Shown here: piece by piece, positions 1 to 12,730 of the stretch
Position numbering within the stretch: position 1 is the stretch's first letter
Layout of the letters: each line of letters opens with the position of its first letter
Assembly (NCBI GenBank): GCA_022496805.1
Contig: CM040089.1
Location: forward strand, 42,206,372-42,270,371
DNA from: Pohlia nutans
Taxonomy: Eukaryota > Streptophyta > Bryopsida > Bryales > Mniaceae
Reading direction: 5' to 3'
Length of the DNA stretch: 64,000 nt
The notes under the pieces: generated by a model
Seen by the model: the letters and a program-made list of their open reading frames with translations, nothing else
Databases searched by the model: none
What the model was told of the DNA's origin: nothing
Made by a program: the position numbers and the translations under genes

Positions 1-2990
1 ATCTTTAAAAAAAAATTAATTTAAAAAATATATATATGTAATTTTGGATGAAAAAAAATCTTTGAAATTCAATATCTTCCACATTATTGCTTGAAATTAC
101 TTTAGTCAGTGGAAATCCCCCTTTTGAGGGCTAAGTTCTAATGGTACTAAGCACATCCTCATTGGCCTTGTAGTTGGAGAGATTTAAGATTCCACCACAA
201 AACAAACAAATAAAATATGAACAAAAAATAAATAAATAATCTTTTTAATATATAGACTAGTATGCCCTAAGTATGTCGTTGCCACAACTTTATTGTCTTT
301 ACCTTGTTAACAATTTCTTGTCTATTAAAAACTTCTCTTTGTGGAAATCTCCTTTTGTTGTAGATACACGCTCTGATGTGCTATAGTATGCTATATGTTA
401 TTCTAACAACTCTAGTGGCCTAACTTATACAAAATCCCATATAATTTACCATACAAAATATTGTTTGATATCATCTATCAGAAATCTTATTTGTTGTAGC
501 CTCTACAAAACTTTCTTTTATTGGAGTTCATAAAAAATCCCCTCAATTATAGCTTGAGCAAAATCCCCTTTATTGTAGCTCATATAAACCTTTATATATT
601 TCTCACCACCATTTTTATATCTACCAATAGAATTATTTTCCTAATATAAAGATGGTAGTGGTAAATGCATGAAGGTTTACTACGACTATGAATTTTTTGT
701 TTTTATCGTATTTACCATCTTGTCATATTTACCATATTCACCATACTTAGCATTTCATTGTTGTATTTTTTTTTCCTTAGTTCACTATCACTTTGTTGCT
801 TTCTCTGGTAGTTCATCATCACTACTTTCTCTAGAAGTTTCTAAGATAGGGCCAAAGTGTATGCAAGCAAAGTTTCAATCTCTATTTTTTTAAATTTCTA
901 TAATTTTGTGAGGACATACATTCTTTGAAATCCAATACCTTCAGCACTGGAACTTGAAATAGCGCAAAACTTGTTTTTGGGCACATCCCCACTCCAAGGG
1001 CTTTCCAACGGTACCAAACACGTTCCCGTTGGCCTTACAGTTGTGGAGATTCAAGGTGCTACCAGAAAACAAACCAAAGAAATATAACACCAATCTTAAT
1101 ATATAGATTAGTATGTCATATGTCGCTGCCACAACTTTGACGTTTTTACCTTGTTGGCAATTTCTTGTTTATTAAAAAAAAAAATTAAGTAAAATCTCCT
1201 TTGTTGTAGCCACACACTTTGATGTTCTCTAGTGTACCATGTGTTGTTGCTATACATCTAATGGCCTTATTTACACCTTGTAATTTATTATTATAATATA
1301 GTCCATGTAAACTTTTGTTTGTTGCAGACCCTTTAAAACTATCTTTTATTGCAATCCATGCAAATTCCTCTAAATTACAGCTCATGCAAATTCTTTTTAT
1401 TGTAGCTCATTGTAAACCTTTCCAAAATTACTATGAACATCTTTATATTTACATATAGAATTACTTTCTAACGGGCTTTCTAAACATATAGATGGTGGTA
1501 GTAAAGTTAAAAAGCTTTACCACAACTATGTAATTTTCTATGTTCACTACTCCCTCCGTCCCACTCAAACACCTTGTTTTCACTGAAATCCATGGATTAA
1601 GCTTAATCCCGTGGAGTATTTTGATTGTGATGCAAATCCATGGATTAAGTGAGTACAGAGGGAATATTTTGAGTTTTTGACTGCCAAAAAGTATATACAT
1701 GATCAAAATCCATGACAATAATTCATGATCAACATGATCAAAATCCATGACAATAATTCATGATCAACATGATCAAAATCCATGGATTGAGCTATAGATT
1801 GAGTTGTCAAATTGTTTGCATTGCTCAGAAGTCACTAACATACATTTAGTGTATCCACATGCATTAAAAGGGTATTTGAATGGGGGCTATCATATAATTG
1901 AAATATTCAATGTATGTTTTGGAATATTATAGGTATATTCTAAGTAGATTCTCGAATCATTTCTTACTTGAATTTAAAGCATCTTAGCATCTTATATTAC
2001 ATCTAAAATTTTATGATTAGGTAGAAATTTTACCTCCTCATGAATAAGATGGGCTCTATATTTGATCTCACGTGGTTTTTTAATTTTTTGAAGATGACCT
2101 CCCCGAGCTGCAATGCTCTAAAGCAGTTGTCAAGTGCGCTCAAAGCTTAATTTCCAGCGGTGAATTAGTACAATTGGAAATCCAGGTTTTATTTTGGAAT
2201 AAAATTCAAGTTGATATCATGGTCCTTTAGTGGGACAGAGGGAGTATATTTTCCATGTTTACTATCTTGTCAAGTTATCATATTTGCATTATTTATCATA
2301 CTTTTATTATTTCATTGGTTAATTTCCACTCCATTGTTTTCTCTCATAATTCAATCGCAGTTTTTAAAATAGGACCAAAGTCTACACAAGCAAAATATCA
2401 TTTCCTATTTTATTAATTTCTTTAATATTTTAAAGACATAAATTCTTTGAAATTCAATATCTTTTGTATTGTGCCTTGAAACTGCCCTTGAAACCTTGTT
2501 TTGTAAACACCCTCTATCTAAAGGCTTTTTAACAATACTAAACATCCCCATTGGTTCTATGGTTGCGGAGATCCAAAGTGCCTCCACAAAACAAAACACC
2601 AACAATATTAATAAATAGACTACCGTAGTATCTCATTTGTTGTTGCCACAACTATAATGTCCTTACCTTGGTAACAATTTCTTGTTTGTTAAAAATTTCC
2701 TTTTCTACCTATAGAAATATTTTCTTAATATAAAGATGGTGGTGATAAATATAGGATGGTTTACCACAACTATGTGAGTTTTTGTATTTACCAAATTTAC
2801 CCTATTTTCCAAATTTACCATCTTGTCATATTTACCATATTCACTATTAATACTTGTCATTTTCAAAATTTTCTTTTTGAAAAGTTTTCATAAAAGTTAG
2901 CATTTCATTATTGCGTAATTTTTCTTAATATCCTTGGCTTTTTGTCACTTCATTACAGTCGACCCTCCTTTATTGTTAGGCCTCTAGTTC
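1..2990. repeat. Tandem repeat, unit about 0.85 kb, three units
   Basis: A diverged unit recurs with landmarks at about 58, 920 and 2,430. Each unit carries an ATTCTTTGAAATTCAATA-like start, then a GGCCTTGTAGTTG-like block and a 'TTTACCATCTTGTCATATTTACC' type tail region. The first unit may be cut by the window edge. The 920 to 2,430 spacing is longer because a 695 bp element sits inside the second unit. No coding potential is apparent. Confidence 0.7.
1550..2244. mobile_element. Stowaway-like (Tc1/mariner-type) non-autonomous element
   Basis: Terminal inverted repeats CTCCCTCCGTCCCACT and, on the opposite strand, CTCCCTCTGTCCCACT (one mismatch in 16) are flanked by TA on both sides (1,548-1,549 and 2,245-2,246). 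CTCCCTCCGT ends with a TA target are the hallmark of Stowaway elements of plants. No transposase ORF is visible. An internal run of about 39 bp repeats (1,697-1,790) contains CATGATCAAAATCCATG. It interrupts the second unit of the surrounding tandem repeat. Confidence 0.8.
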
Positions 2991-4440
2991 AGTAAGAGTT
3001 TTATAACAGTTAGATAGTTATCACAGATAGCTAGAAAAGAGGGTGGATTTTTGAATTTTAACATTTACTAAAGGAACAATAAAGCAGGTGAGGCCAATGA
3101 AAAATAACATTTTTTCCTTGAGAAGATTGAAAATATGAATGAATGTTGGTTTGTCACCAAGTAAAATGTCTAACCAAGATTGCTAAAGACTTTGTTAGAC
3201 AATCACTAGTATCATTGCTTTGTTGAGCAAGATACAAGTGCAAAGTATCAATGGCAAGTTGAACCTCACAAAATGACAACATACACTCTTGTGGAAAAAC
3301 TACTTCTTCATCTTGCTCTTCATTGATCTTGCTCTTCAAATAAGCTAAACCTTGTATTTGCAACCACATAACTAGGCAAGAAGTAATTGGAAATTCTTGT
3401 AGCACCTGCACTTCAATCTTCTCAACCTCACTACAAAATCTAAGCCAACGCTAGATCTCATATTTAACTTACATACACACTTATGAGGATTATCAATTCA
3501 TCTCAAAATACAATCTTTGCAAGAACAATGATAGCAAGAATGTGCTCTCTCTTCAATAAACATAAGCTCATATTGAGTGTGTAGCATGTAAGAAGCCATT
3601 ACAATGAGAATGAGTGAATGACCTCGGTGTTTTCAACGTCAATATAAAGATTTGTGAGACAACTTGCACATTAATGACACCTCATTCATGAGCCAAAGTT
3701 GTTGGTGACAACCTACCCAAACCATGTAGACAATAGTGGCCTTTATCGTCTCTTATCCAAACTATGTACTCATCCAACCCCATTTAGTGAAATCTAACTA
3801 TTATGGAGGTGCATTAATGCTATAAAGAGTAGGACAAAGAAAATTATTAACACTTAACAATCTTGACATGGTTTTCAATGTATATTTTTACAAAGTATGA
3901 ACACCGTAACATTTAGGGGCAGTTTATACTCGGGACCAAGAGCTGTGATCAAGGAAAATGAAAAAAAATCCATGGTCACACTTCATAGTCACAGTTGTGA
4001 CCAAGAGAAATGAAAATGCAATTTTGAAAGCTTCCGGTCACTTCCTATAGTGTAAACCAAACTCGAACCGGGAGGAGTGACCATAGACCAAAAAGAGGGT
4101 GGATTGATTTTTTTTTAAACTGCAAAACCCATAGACCATGGGGACCAAAAAAAGCCAAATAATCAAAACTATTGGAACAATTTGAAAAGTTTAGGGTAGC
4201 ATAATCGGTGGCCATTACAAGTCAAATCCGTTGAAATTTTTGCATTTGGAGTTGTAGTTGAAAGAATTAAGAGCTACTCGTAAAGTCACCTTGAGTTTGA
4301 ATAAGATACCATGATTTTTGCTTTAATATACTCTTATTTGTTCATCACAAACTGTTAAAAGGTATGGAAGAGCTTGGTGGTCTATCATTATTACCTGTGT
4401 AAGAGCTTAGTAGTCTTCAAACCGATAGAAAACTTTTTTG
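2990..4440. other. Gene-poor stretch, one short unexplained ORF
   Basis: No gene is recognised. A minus-strand 85-codon ORF (3,154-3,411) has mixed composition and could be an exon relic, but it matches no family I recognise and shows no clear splice partners. Confidence 0.4.
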
Positions 4441-4526
4441 GACATTAAGAAATGATATAATGCATCTTTGCAATCCTCCCTAAAAAATTTCAAATCTGGA
4501 GAGGGGTGAGGACCTTTAGGAGTTAG
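4440..4526. mobile_element. End fragment of a long TTAA element (family L3)
   Basis: The text ATGCATCTTTGCAA and GGAGAGGGGTGAGGAC followed by TTTAGGAGTTAG matches the end of the complete L3 copy at 55,367-55,945 in reverse orientation. Only about 90 bp can be followed; the rest is missing. Confidence 0.55.
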
Positions 4527-4624
4527 TGTATAAACTTCATGTAAATAAAATGATATAAAGGTGAGTATAAAGGCGTCTTTTGACCAATTACTTAAAAAAA
4601 TAAAATTGGTTGGGTTGATTTGAA

Positions 4625-5883
4625 CACGCAATTCCCAATTTATGCACTTGGCCATATAATCATGCACTTGGTGCCCGGGCGCAATAAAAGAATTTGTCTA
4701 AAAAATTCTTTAAAAAATAGCAATTTTTGTGTTTCTACAATCAATTACATTGTAAACAAACAATTTATTTTTTTATTTTTTATCCTTATCTTTATCTTTT
4801 CTTTTATCTTTTCTTTCTTGTCATTCTTGTCTTTTGGCGGCGGAAGGGGATTTTTTTTTGTTTTTTGGTTTTTTTTTTTTTGCTGGTTTTCTTCTTCTGT
4901 TCAGGGTTTAAGGTGGCTGAAACCCTAACGGCGGCGGAAGACAAAAAAAAACAAAAAAAAAAAAGTTTTTTTTTTTTTTTTTTGCTGGTTTTCTTCTTCT
5001 GTTCAGGGTTCAGGCTGAAACCCTAACGGCGGCGGAAGAAGAAGAAGATTTTTTTTTTTATTTTTTTTATTTTTTTATTTTTTTTTTCAGGATTTTTCGG
5101 CTGAAGGGTCCGCGCGCGCGGACCTTATGTGACTCTCCCCTCCCTCTCTTTCTCCTCTCACTCTCACTCTCCCTCTCACTCTCCCCCTCCCTCTCCCTCT
5201 CACTCTCCCCCTCCCTCTCCCTCTCACTCTCCCCCTCCCTCTCCCTCTCACTCCCCCTATATATATGAGTGGGAGAGGAAGAGTGAGAAGGAGAGTGAGA
5301 GTGAGAATGAGAGTGAGAGGAGAAAGAGAGGGAGGGGAGAGTCACATAAGGTCCGCGCGCGCGGACCCTTCAGCCGGAAAAGCCGGAAAATCCGGGGAAA
5401 AAAAAAAACTTTTTTTTCTTTTTTTTCTTCTTCTTTTTTTTTTCTTTTTTTTTTCTCTTTCGCCGCCGTTAGGGTTTCAGCCACCCTGAACCTGAACAGA
5501 AGAAGAAAACCAGCACAAAAAAAAAAAAAAAAAAAAAAAAAAGTTTTTTTTTTTTTTTTTTTTTCGTCTTCCGCTGCCGTTAGGGTTTCAGCCACCCTGA
5601 ACCCTGAACAAAAGAAGACAACCAGCAAAAAATAACAAAATAACAAAAAATAACAAAAAATAAATAAAATTCCCCTTCCGCCGCCAAAAGACAAGAAAGA
5701 AAAGATAAAAGAAAAGATAAAGATAAGGATAAAATATAAATAAATAAATTGTTTGTTTACAATGTAAGTGATTGTAGAAAAACAAAAGTCGTTTTTAAAA
5801 AACTTTTTAGACAAATTTTTTTTGAGCCAAATTTGCTCATGAATGATTGCACTTGGCCAAGTGCAAAAATAGGGAATTGGGTG
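4625..5883. mobile_element. Foldback element, about 1.26 kb near-perfect palindrome
   Basis: The sequence from about 4,625 reads as the reverse complement of the sequence ending at about 5,883, with a small centre near 5,250-5,275 (CCCCCTATATATATGAGTGGG). Each arm holds, from outside in: a terminal stretch with CAATTCCC and GCACTTGGCC, a TACATTGTAAAC block, two tandem units containing GGTTTTCTTCTTCTG and AACCCTAACGGCGGCGGAAG separated by long A/T runs, a CGCGCGCG block (5,111 and 5,355), and a CT-rich (left) or GA-rich (right) microsatellite. No transposase is encoded; the long ORFs here are low-complexity artefacts. The superfamily is unknown and no target duplication is clear. RNA read through it would fold into a long hairpin. 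Confidence 0.75.
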
Positions 5884-6120
5884 TTTTTGGTTGGCCTACT
5901 CGAAACCAATTATGCCGACAATTTCCTTGCTAATGGTCACTTGCTAGTCCTCCCTCCATATGTGGATGGTGTTTAAGATGGTGTGACGTTTCAACTATGC
6001 TTGCATGAATTGTATCACGTCTATGAAATACGGTGTTCATTTGACTCAAATTTTAAAGAAAGAAAGAAAGTGTTATTTGAATACTATATAAACAAGTTGC
6101 ACATTTTTGAAGTTTATCTT
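5884..6120. other. Unassigned AT-rich DNA
   Basis: Nothing recognised between the foldback element and the next small inverted repeat. Confidence 0.4.
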
Positions 6121-6262
6121 CACTACAATAGTGCAAAGGGCTCCTTATTTCACCCAAAAGTGTCCACTTTCACGAAAAATTTACATTTTTGTGGAATTGG
6201 ACACTTTTTGGTGGTCATTTTTGGTGAAATAGGGAATCTTTTGCACGAGTGCTTGTAAAGTG
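6121..6262. mobile_element. Small foldback element (about 140 bp)
   Basis: The left arm (GTGCAAAGGGCTCC, then ATTTCACCCAAAA) is repeated inverted at the right (TTTTGGTGAAATAGGGAATC, then TTTTGCAC). This is a typical MITE-like stem. Superfamily and target site are unclear. Confidence 0.55.
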
Positions 6263-7145
6263 AGTTAAACCATACACAGATTTTGGTTCTTGAGTTGAGA
6301 AATCTTGTCGTGACCATAAAAATTTGTGTATACACTTATGAAGTATGCCTACATTCGTCAAGCCTATACTCATGCTTTTAGAGCAGTCATGCTTATGGAG
6401 ACTTGAACATAGGTGAACCGGCCTACATGAAACATCATATAAAAACAACAAAAGTTAAGATCTTTTATGCTTTGCGTCCAAAAGATGCCATCTCATGCTG
6501 GAAAGAGAAGTACAATACCGTACGTCAATACATTCTGCTTCTAATGTCAGTACCTTCTGGATTTTTTTTTGTTATCATTCGGTGGTATTTACTTGAGGCC
6601 ATACAAATTCTTCCTCAACCAAATCTCATGCTCTCCTTTTTTTTTTTTTCTCTTTTCCAAAAGACCATGAGTATTCACAGTATTGCGCAAAGATAAAAAT
6701 ACAAGTGGTTAGCCCCCGTCCCACAGAAAGGCAGGCAAACAAGCCACCAAACCAGAAGAGAGGTACCACTAAGGCACCTCCAAACTACCAAAACAGAAAA
6801 ACAAAAAATCAAATCTCATGTTGTATGGCTCTCCGTCTGTTATCATATGTTGCTGAATTCTAAATATTGTAGTAGGTCATCAGGATGATCAACAAAAGAA
6901 TATAAGAAGAGAAGCGAGAAGAGAAGCCCAAATTTGTAGGAAATTACTTTTAAAAATATTCTATTTTAAATCTTGAAAAAGAGAATCTTGAAGAATATCC
7001 ACATAATTTGGAAAATAAAATTTTCAAAAAATAATAATATTTGAAATGAGATGTCCATCGTGACGGCTGGATATAGTAGTTGTAATGGTTTTTGTCCATT
7101 CATCTAGCACTGTCAGTTTTAGATTGTTGGTAACAAAATATTGGA
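6263..7145. other. Unassigned AT-rich DNA
   Basis: No gene, RNA gene or clear repeat was recognised. ORFs here are short and lack convincing composition. Confidence 0.4.
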
Positions 7146-7287
7146 TACACCAACTTATTACCACCATGTTTCCAATTCCGTTCTCATGTTTTGGTGGTGT
7201 ACATTCCAAATCAAAAAAAATTATTGTTGGTACATGAAGGCGGAATTGGAAACATGATGGTAATGGGATGGTATCAAGGTTGGTGTA
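7146..7287. mobile_element. Small foldback element (about 140 bp)
   Basis: Arms at 7,146-7,202 and 7,232-7,287 are inverted copies around the shared core CATGTTTCCAATTCCG and end in TACACCAAC. The two arms are nearly adjacent, so the element is almost entirely stem. Confidence 0.6.
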
Positions 7288-7312
7288 TCTTACCTATAGT
7301 GTCTCTTTTTTT

Positions 7313-7317
<5 letters not shown>

Positions 7318-7363
<46 letters not shown>
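7318..7363. repeat. (AT)n microsatellite
   Basis: About 22 AT dinucleotides directly after a poly-T run. Confidence 0.9.
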
Positions 7364-7366
<3 letters not shown>

Positions 7367-7369
7367 ATT

Positions 7370-7495
7370 TCGGTCCTCTTTCGCAGGCATGAATAAAGTG
7401 TTTGTTCGTAATGTTCATGATCCAGTGTCCACCGGACAAAGGGCCATTGAAACAAAACTACTCTCCTCTGCTAGTGTCTCTCACAAGTAGTTGCA
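7370..7495. repeat. Dispersed repeat, second copy inverted at 57,865-58,005
   Basis: CCGGTCCTCTTTCG-like text, ATGAATAAAGTGT-like text and CCACCGGACAAAGGGCCATT occur here and, reverse-complemented, near 57,865-58,005. The family is unknown and probably a transposon relic. Confidence 0.6.
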
Positions 7496-7676
7496 CACCT
7501 CAAAAATTGCCATAACTAATTGAAAGTTCAAAAAATTTCAATAAAATTTGAATATGTTGTAGTAAATATAGGATAGTATGTGTACACTTAGTTCCAATAT
7601 TTTCAAATCATATTAGGACCTATTATTTACTGATCAAAATTTTGACAGAGAAAAACTTTTTATATGTGTGCATGAT

Positions 7677-8230
7677 TTAACCCTTTAACATCCCAATTCA
7701 ACATTGTTTTCAAAGATTTGTTATAAAATGTTCAATGAAAAACAAAAATGGGGTTAATGTACATAGCAAAGTTGTAAATGTCAATGTGAAAATTACATCT
7801 GTACAGTTGGGTTCATCATATCTTTTATTAATATTTTAAAATTAATTTTACAAGGTTTTCTCTTGAAATTCAATTAAAAATCCCAAATCAACACACAAAA
7901 AAAATTACATATTTATTGTAATGAAATTGGGATAACATGCACTACAAGATGGTATGGTTTCCATTATTTGATTCTACTTATTTTGGAAAATCATGTTTAA
8001 TGTCTCACTTTTTGAACTAAGAATGAAACTTGACATATGCTAAAACTTGTATTGTTTTAAAAAAATCACGATATCTTATTTTGAAGATCCATACCGTACA
8101 AATGATAGTCAACTAGCACAAGAACCAAGAGAAATTTGGATGGATGAAAAACTGTACAAGATCTAGCGTTCAGAAAGGTTGCAATCTGTTCGTCGTCCAT
8201 TATATGGATGCAGGCAAGTCAAAGGATTAA
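7677..8230. mobile_element. TTAA element, long form L1 (copy 1)
   Basis: It starts with TTAA-CCCTTTAACATCCC and ends with AAAGGATTAA, about 554 bp. The interior matches the copies at 9,484 and 46,143 (for example ATGCACTACAAGATGGTATG and TCACTTTTTGAACTAAGAAT). There is no ORF of note. Confidence 0.75.
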
Positions 8231-9483
8231 AGAAGTTCCTTGCTACCAGATCATATACTGAGAATCTCATGAATTTTGGAGCATTATTGAGGAAGATCTT
8301 GCTAAGTGAAATTTGACCCAATATTTTTACTTTTTCAATATTTTGACCTTAAAATCCATTTTTTTTTGGTAAACTGAAAACGTATGTAAATTTGGTTTGA
8401 ATTTCTTTTCAGAGTTTTTTTTTGGTTTTTCAGTCATTATCTTGAAAGATTTGGTAATCAAAGATTCTGATGCAACTAATCATACCATATTTAGACATGT
8501 ATTATATGAAAATATTATAAATGTTCAAATGTTTATTTGGTACAAGACTTCAAATGGCGCAAGTTTTCATGTTGATATTCTGTACGTTTGCAAATTCAAT
8601 ATGTAATCATCATCAAAGATTGTTTTGGTGATCATATAAAAGCATTTTTTGAATTAGGTGTTGTTACCTTTTTGGTCTTCAGTTGTATTAAACTACTAAG
8701 GTGTCGGTTGAGTGTCACGACTCTTTGCTTCTTTTTGATCCCTAAGAGAGCATGGGGGAGGCATCCCTCTTTCGAAAACATCCTAGTTTAAGTTTTCTCA
8801 GATGGATTTTTTGATACTCTCTTGGATTCTCTTTAACAAAATTTAGCAAAATATTCTGTTAAATATAGTTGAATTGTAGTAGGTTGAAAAAACCATCCTA
8901 GAAGACATAAATTGGGGTAGTTTGTTCTAGTGGGAGATGTATATTTAGAAGCAAAATAAATTTTGGCTTAACAAGATTTATAACAAGCAATTATCATTGC
9001 AAGAGTTATTTTCTTTCCATCTCGACATAAATTGATTTAGAGTTTTGTACAAAAATTGTGGCACATTGAGTGACCAAGCTAGGGTATTTTCACGATAAGG
9101 CGTCCAAAATGTGTAGTGTGACATTGTATAACAAGCAAAATTTGTTGGTAAACATTTTATATTGGTCATTGAAATTGGTTTTTTGACAAAAAGTTAACCA
9201 CAGTGAAAAGGCATTCTAGGATTGTATGTATATTAAAAATTTCAAATTATATAAAATAGTATTTGGACCAAAATGTAATACATTGCGTTGGGTGATACTG
9301 TAAAATAAATACGTTATTGCCTTAATTGATACGTTTTATAGAAGATATAATGATGGCAATAGTTTTCCTCAATTCCTATAACATAAAGGTATCATATTCA
9401 AAAAAATTCCAAAATATTATGTGAGCAAGGTGGATATTAAAAGTTTATGGCGGTAATTTTTGTTCCTTTACATTAAACGCCCC
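8231..9483. other. Unassigned AT-rich DNA
   Basis: No gene or obvious repeat was recognised between two L1 elements. Confidence 0.4.
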
Positions 9484-10031
9484 TTAACCCTTTAACGTCC
9501 CGATTCAACACTGTTTTTAAAGATTTGTTATAAAATGTTTGATGAAAAATAGAAATGGAGTTGATGTACAAAGCAAAGTTGTAAAAGTCAATGTGAAGAT
9601 AACATCTGTATAGCTGGATTCATCATATTTATTATTAATATTTTTTAATTAATTTTGCAAGGTTTTCTCTTGAAATTCAATTAAGAATCCAAAATTAACA
9701 CAATAAAATTAAAAAATATTGTAATGAAATTGGAATAACATGCACTACAAGATGGTATGGTTTCCATTATTTGATTCTACTTATTATGGAAAATCATGTT
9801 TAAGGTCTCACTTTTTGAACTAAGAATGAAACTTGACATAAACCACTTTTGTTATTTTTCAAAAATTCACATCATCTTATTTTGAAGATCCATTCTGTTC
9901 AAATGGTAGTCAACTAGCACAAGAATCAAGAGAATTTTGGATGGATGAAAAACATCACCATATGTGGTAAAGGGATGCGTCAGAAATCATCCAACGTCCA
10001 GAATATGAAGGCTAGCGCGTCAACGGGTTAA
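9484..10031. mobile_element. TTAA element, long form L1 (copy 2)
   Basis: TTAA-CCCTTTAACGTCCC at the left, CAACGGGTTAA at the right, about 548 bp. The interior is closely similar to the copies at 7,677 and 46,143 in the same orientation. Non-coding. Confidence 0.8.
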
Positions 10032-10855
10032 AATGGCGAGTTCCCAAAAACTTTCTTGGGAAATTTTCTTGCGAGCTTTGTTGGCTAATTAAAATGGAGC
10101 TTGTGTGTGGCTAGAATATGCATTCGTTGTGGTTTGCAAGCGGATAAAATGACATCAACTAGAATATTCCAAAAGATTCAAAAGATTCCATTTTTACTAT
10201 ATTAAAATATATTTTTGGTATTTTCCCTATTTATTATATTACGTCATTAAATTAACTGCTTTACAACATTATACATTTTTTTTGTTGAAAACTATGACAC
10301 CCGTAGTACAAAAACACCCGCTAGTTACATGGTTGAAGTGTAGTGAAAAGCTACATTTCCAATTTAAGTATAATTGGCTAAAATCATGAGATTTATGACA
10401 TGATCAAATTGAAAATGCATTTAGTATTTTTTTTCTAGAAATGTTCAAATTTAGATTCTATAAGAATAAAATTAAGATTTTCAAGACTCTAAATGAGAGT
10501 TAATATATTGCATTTTAAAGCATATTCTAAAATCTTAATTTTTTAATATTTTAATTTTTAACATGAGAGAAGGATCAGGTCAATTAAAAAGAAGGACGCA
10601 ATACAAATCAATTTCAAATACAAGGTGGCTAATTGTTGTTTCTATTGGAGAGAGTGATGCCCTTCCTAAAAATCTCATAATTTAGCATGATGCAAAATGC
10701 ATGGTTGGATTTTTGAAGTTAAGGGTTCAATACTAATCATACCAATCTTTAGAATATTTATCAATCTAGGAATTCTTAATTGAAGAATCATGCCAAAGAT
10801 AAACTAAAGTAGCACGACTTTACTTTCACCATATAAGGATTTTTGACCATCAAAG
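10032..10855. other. Unassigned AT-rich DNA
   Basis: Nothing recognised. Confidence 0.4.
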
Positions 10856-11412
10856 TTAACCCCTAAATGCCCAAGGCATTCACAAAAAAGTCAAACTACA
10901 CTTTTATGTGGAGTTTGCATATCAATAGCTTTTGAGATATTTTTTGAAATAATTTTAATAAATGCAAACATATGTTTCCTATTAGTCCTCAATTTTTCAC
11001 AATTTTTTTATGCGTTATAAATTTGATATGATTTTTGAAGTAAAATACACAAATAAATTCATATAAATTACAAAAAAAATCCAAATAACCAATTTCTTTT
11101 AAAAAAAAGGTTCAAGTTACAATGAAGAACCATATGGTAAAACCCAATTTAAAACATATTCTTTTAATTTGGAAATTTGATAATGACATATGCTTTGTAG
11201 TGTAGTCTAGATTATGACCTCGTGACATTGCAAGTGCAATAAAATACTTAATATTATGATTTTTTCAATTTTACAAAGTGAAGTAGAAACTAGACTTGAT
11301 AAGGTTCATTTTTTTAGTTGGACGTGAAAGCAAAAATAATCATCTTTAAAGTTGAAATTGAAATTGACCAACCACCATCCACTATTTGGATGCTTGGGCA
11401 TTTAGGAGTTAA
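10856..11412. mobile_element. TTAA element, long form L2 (copy 1)
   Basis: The left end TTAACCCCTAAATGCCCAAG and the inverted right end TTAACTCCTAAATGCCCAAG differ at one of 20 positions. Length is 557 bp. The left interior (AGTCAAACTACAC, TTTCCTATTAGTC) resembles the reverse complement of the copy at 46,737-47,283. Confidence 0.85.
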
Positions 11413-12470
11413 TGTAACAAATCTAAAATTTTGAAGAAGCTGATAGGAGGTTAGGAATGCATTAGGAGAAAGGTGGGATCTCCAAAAGGCCCTTGGTTTT
11501 GGCACGTGCAGAAAATTTAAGGTATGCCCGCACGTTTTTGACGCTGGCACCAATGGTGCCACGACGCTGCCAGCAGTGCAGTTCTGTGGGTCGAGCCAAT
11601 CGACGCTGCCAGCACTGCCAGCACTGCGGCTTCCAACACTGTCAATGGGCAGCGACCTTCACCAATGGTTTTACAAACGGAGGGGTGTTTGGGCAGCTTG
11701 TTCACCTAACCCGGGCTGCCTTAGAGGGCCCTTTGGGGACCCCACATTTCCCCTAATGATTGACTTTTACAGAAGAAATTAATTTTTTTATATATTATAT
11801 TTATTCAAAAATATGAAAACTTAAATTAGATCCAATATTTGATCCTCTAAGGCAATGTATTTGCACCTTTGAGAGCCTAAATATGATTCAAAAACAAAAT
11901 CTTGATTAGTTAATGCATTTGGCTTCACAACTATAAAGGGTCCATTGAGGCACACTCTTTATAAATTGACATTGGAGCTAACAACAAATAAGGTCCTTCT
12001 GCTTTAGAACCTTGTAATTATGTTGAAACAACAATGGATTTTAGAATGGGTTAACGACTTGGTGAACGGGATATTTCAAACTTTAATGCTTTCTACAACT
12101 GTACAGGTTTTTCTGTAATTCACTACAGTGATTTCTCCATAAGTACAATTGTTCCAAAAGTGTAAGTAGCGTAAAATATAAACTTGAAAATGTAAATGAA
12201 ATTCACAAATACGTATATAGCATTTAATGATTATAAAAATATTTAGTACTTGAAGAGTCAAAGCCTGTAGTGACCACCAAGTGATGATAGAGTGGCACAA
12301 ATAAACACATGGCACAAATTGGGTGGTTTACTTTAATAAAAATATGTAGTTTTGTGTCACTTCTTTTATCCTCTAGGCAAGCCTGTAAGCTATGATGTGC
12401 AACTTTAAACAAACAAACTCTTAACATTGGTCATTAATGTAACTCTTAACGTAGAGTTGGCATGTCATGC

Positions 12471-12472
<2 letters not shown>
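11413..12472. other. Unassigned stretch with a GC-rich island
   Basis: A GC-rich patch at about 11,480-11,750 (GACGCTGCCAGCAG and CTGCCAGCACTGCC repeats) stands out from the AT-rich surroundings. Overlapping ORFs of 60-90 codons occur in several frames, which fits base composition rather than a gene. The rest is featureless. Confidence 0.4.

Positions 12473-12560
<88 letters not shown>
12473..12560. repeat. (TA)n microsatellite
   Basis: About 43 uninterrupted TA units. Confidence 0.95.
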
Positions 12561-12561
<1 letters not shown>

Positions 12562-12730
12562 CAAATGTTTTTCAACTAATGTTAATTTTTTGAATATTCT
12601 CTAAGATTCTCTTATTCACCATAGAAAACAGAGTGTTTTTTGAAAAATATTTTTTTTAAAGATTTGGGCTTTTTTTCTTATAATTTTTTTTGCCGACCTT
12701 GACGACCGGCTACTTTATCCACGTCTTGAA

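Noticed and set aside
3905..4085. Possible foldback element starting at GTTTATACTCGGGACC
   Set aside because: The inverse match (GTTTACACTATAGG) covers only about ten bases, too little to support an element.
5129..5814. Overlapping 168- and 185-codon ORFs within the foldback
   Set aside because: Translations are runs of Ser/Pro/His, Phe or Lys from microsatellites and A/T tracts; they mirror each other because the DNA is palindromic.
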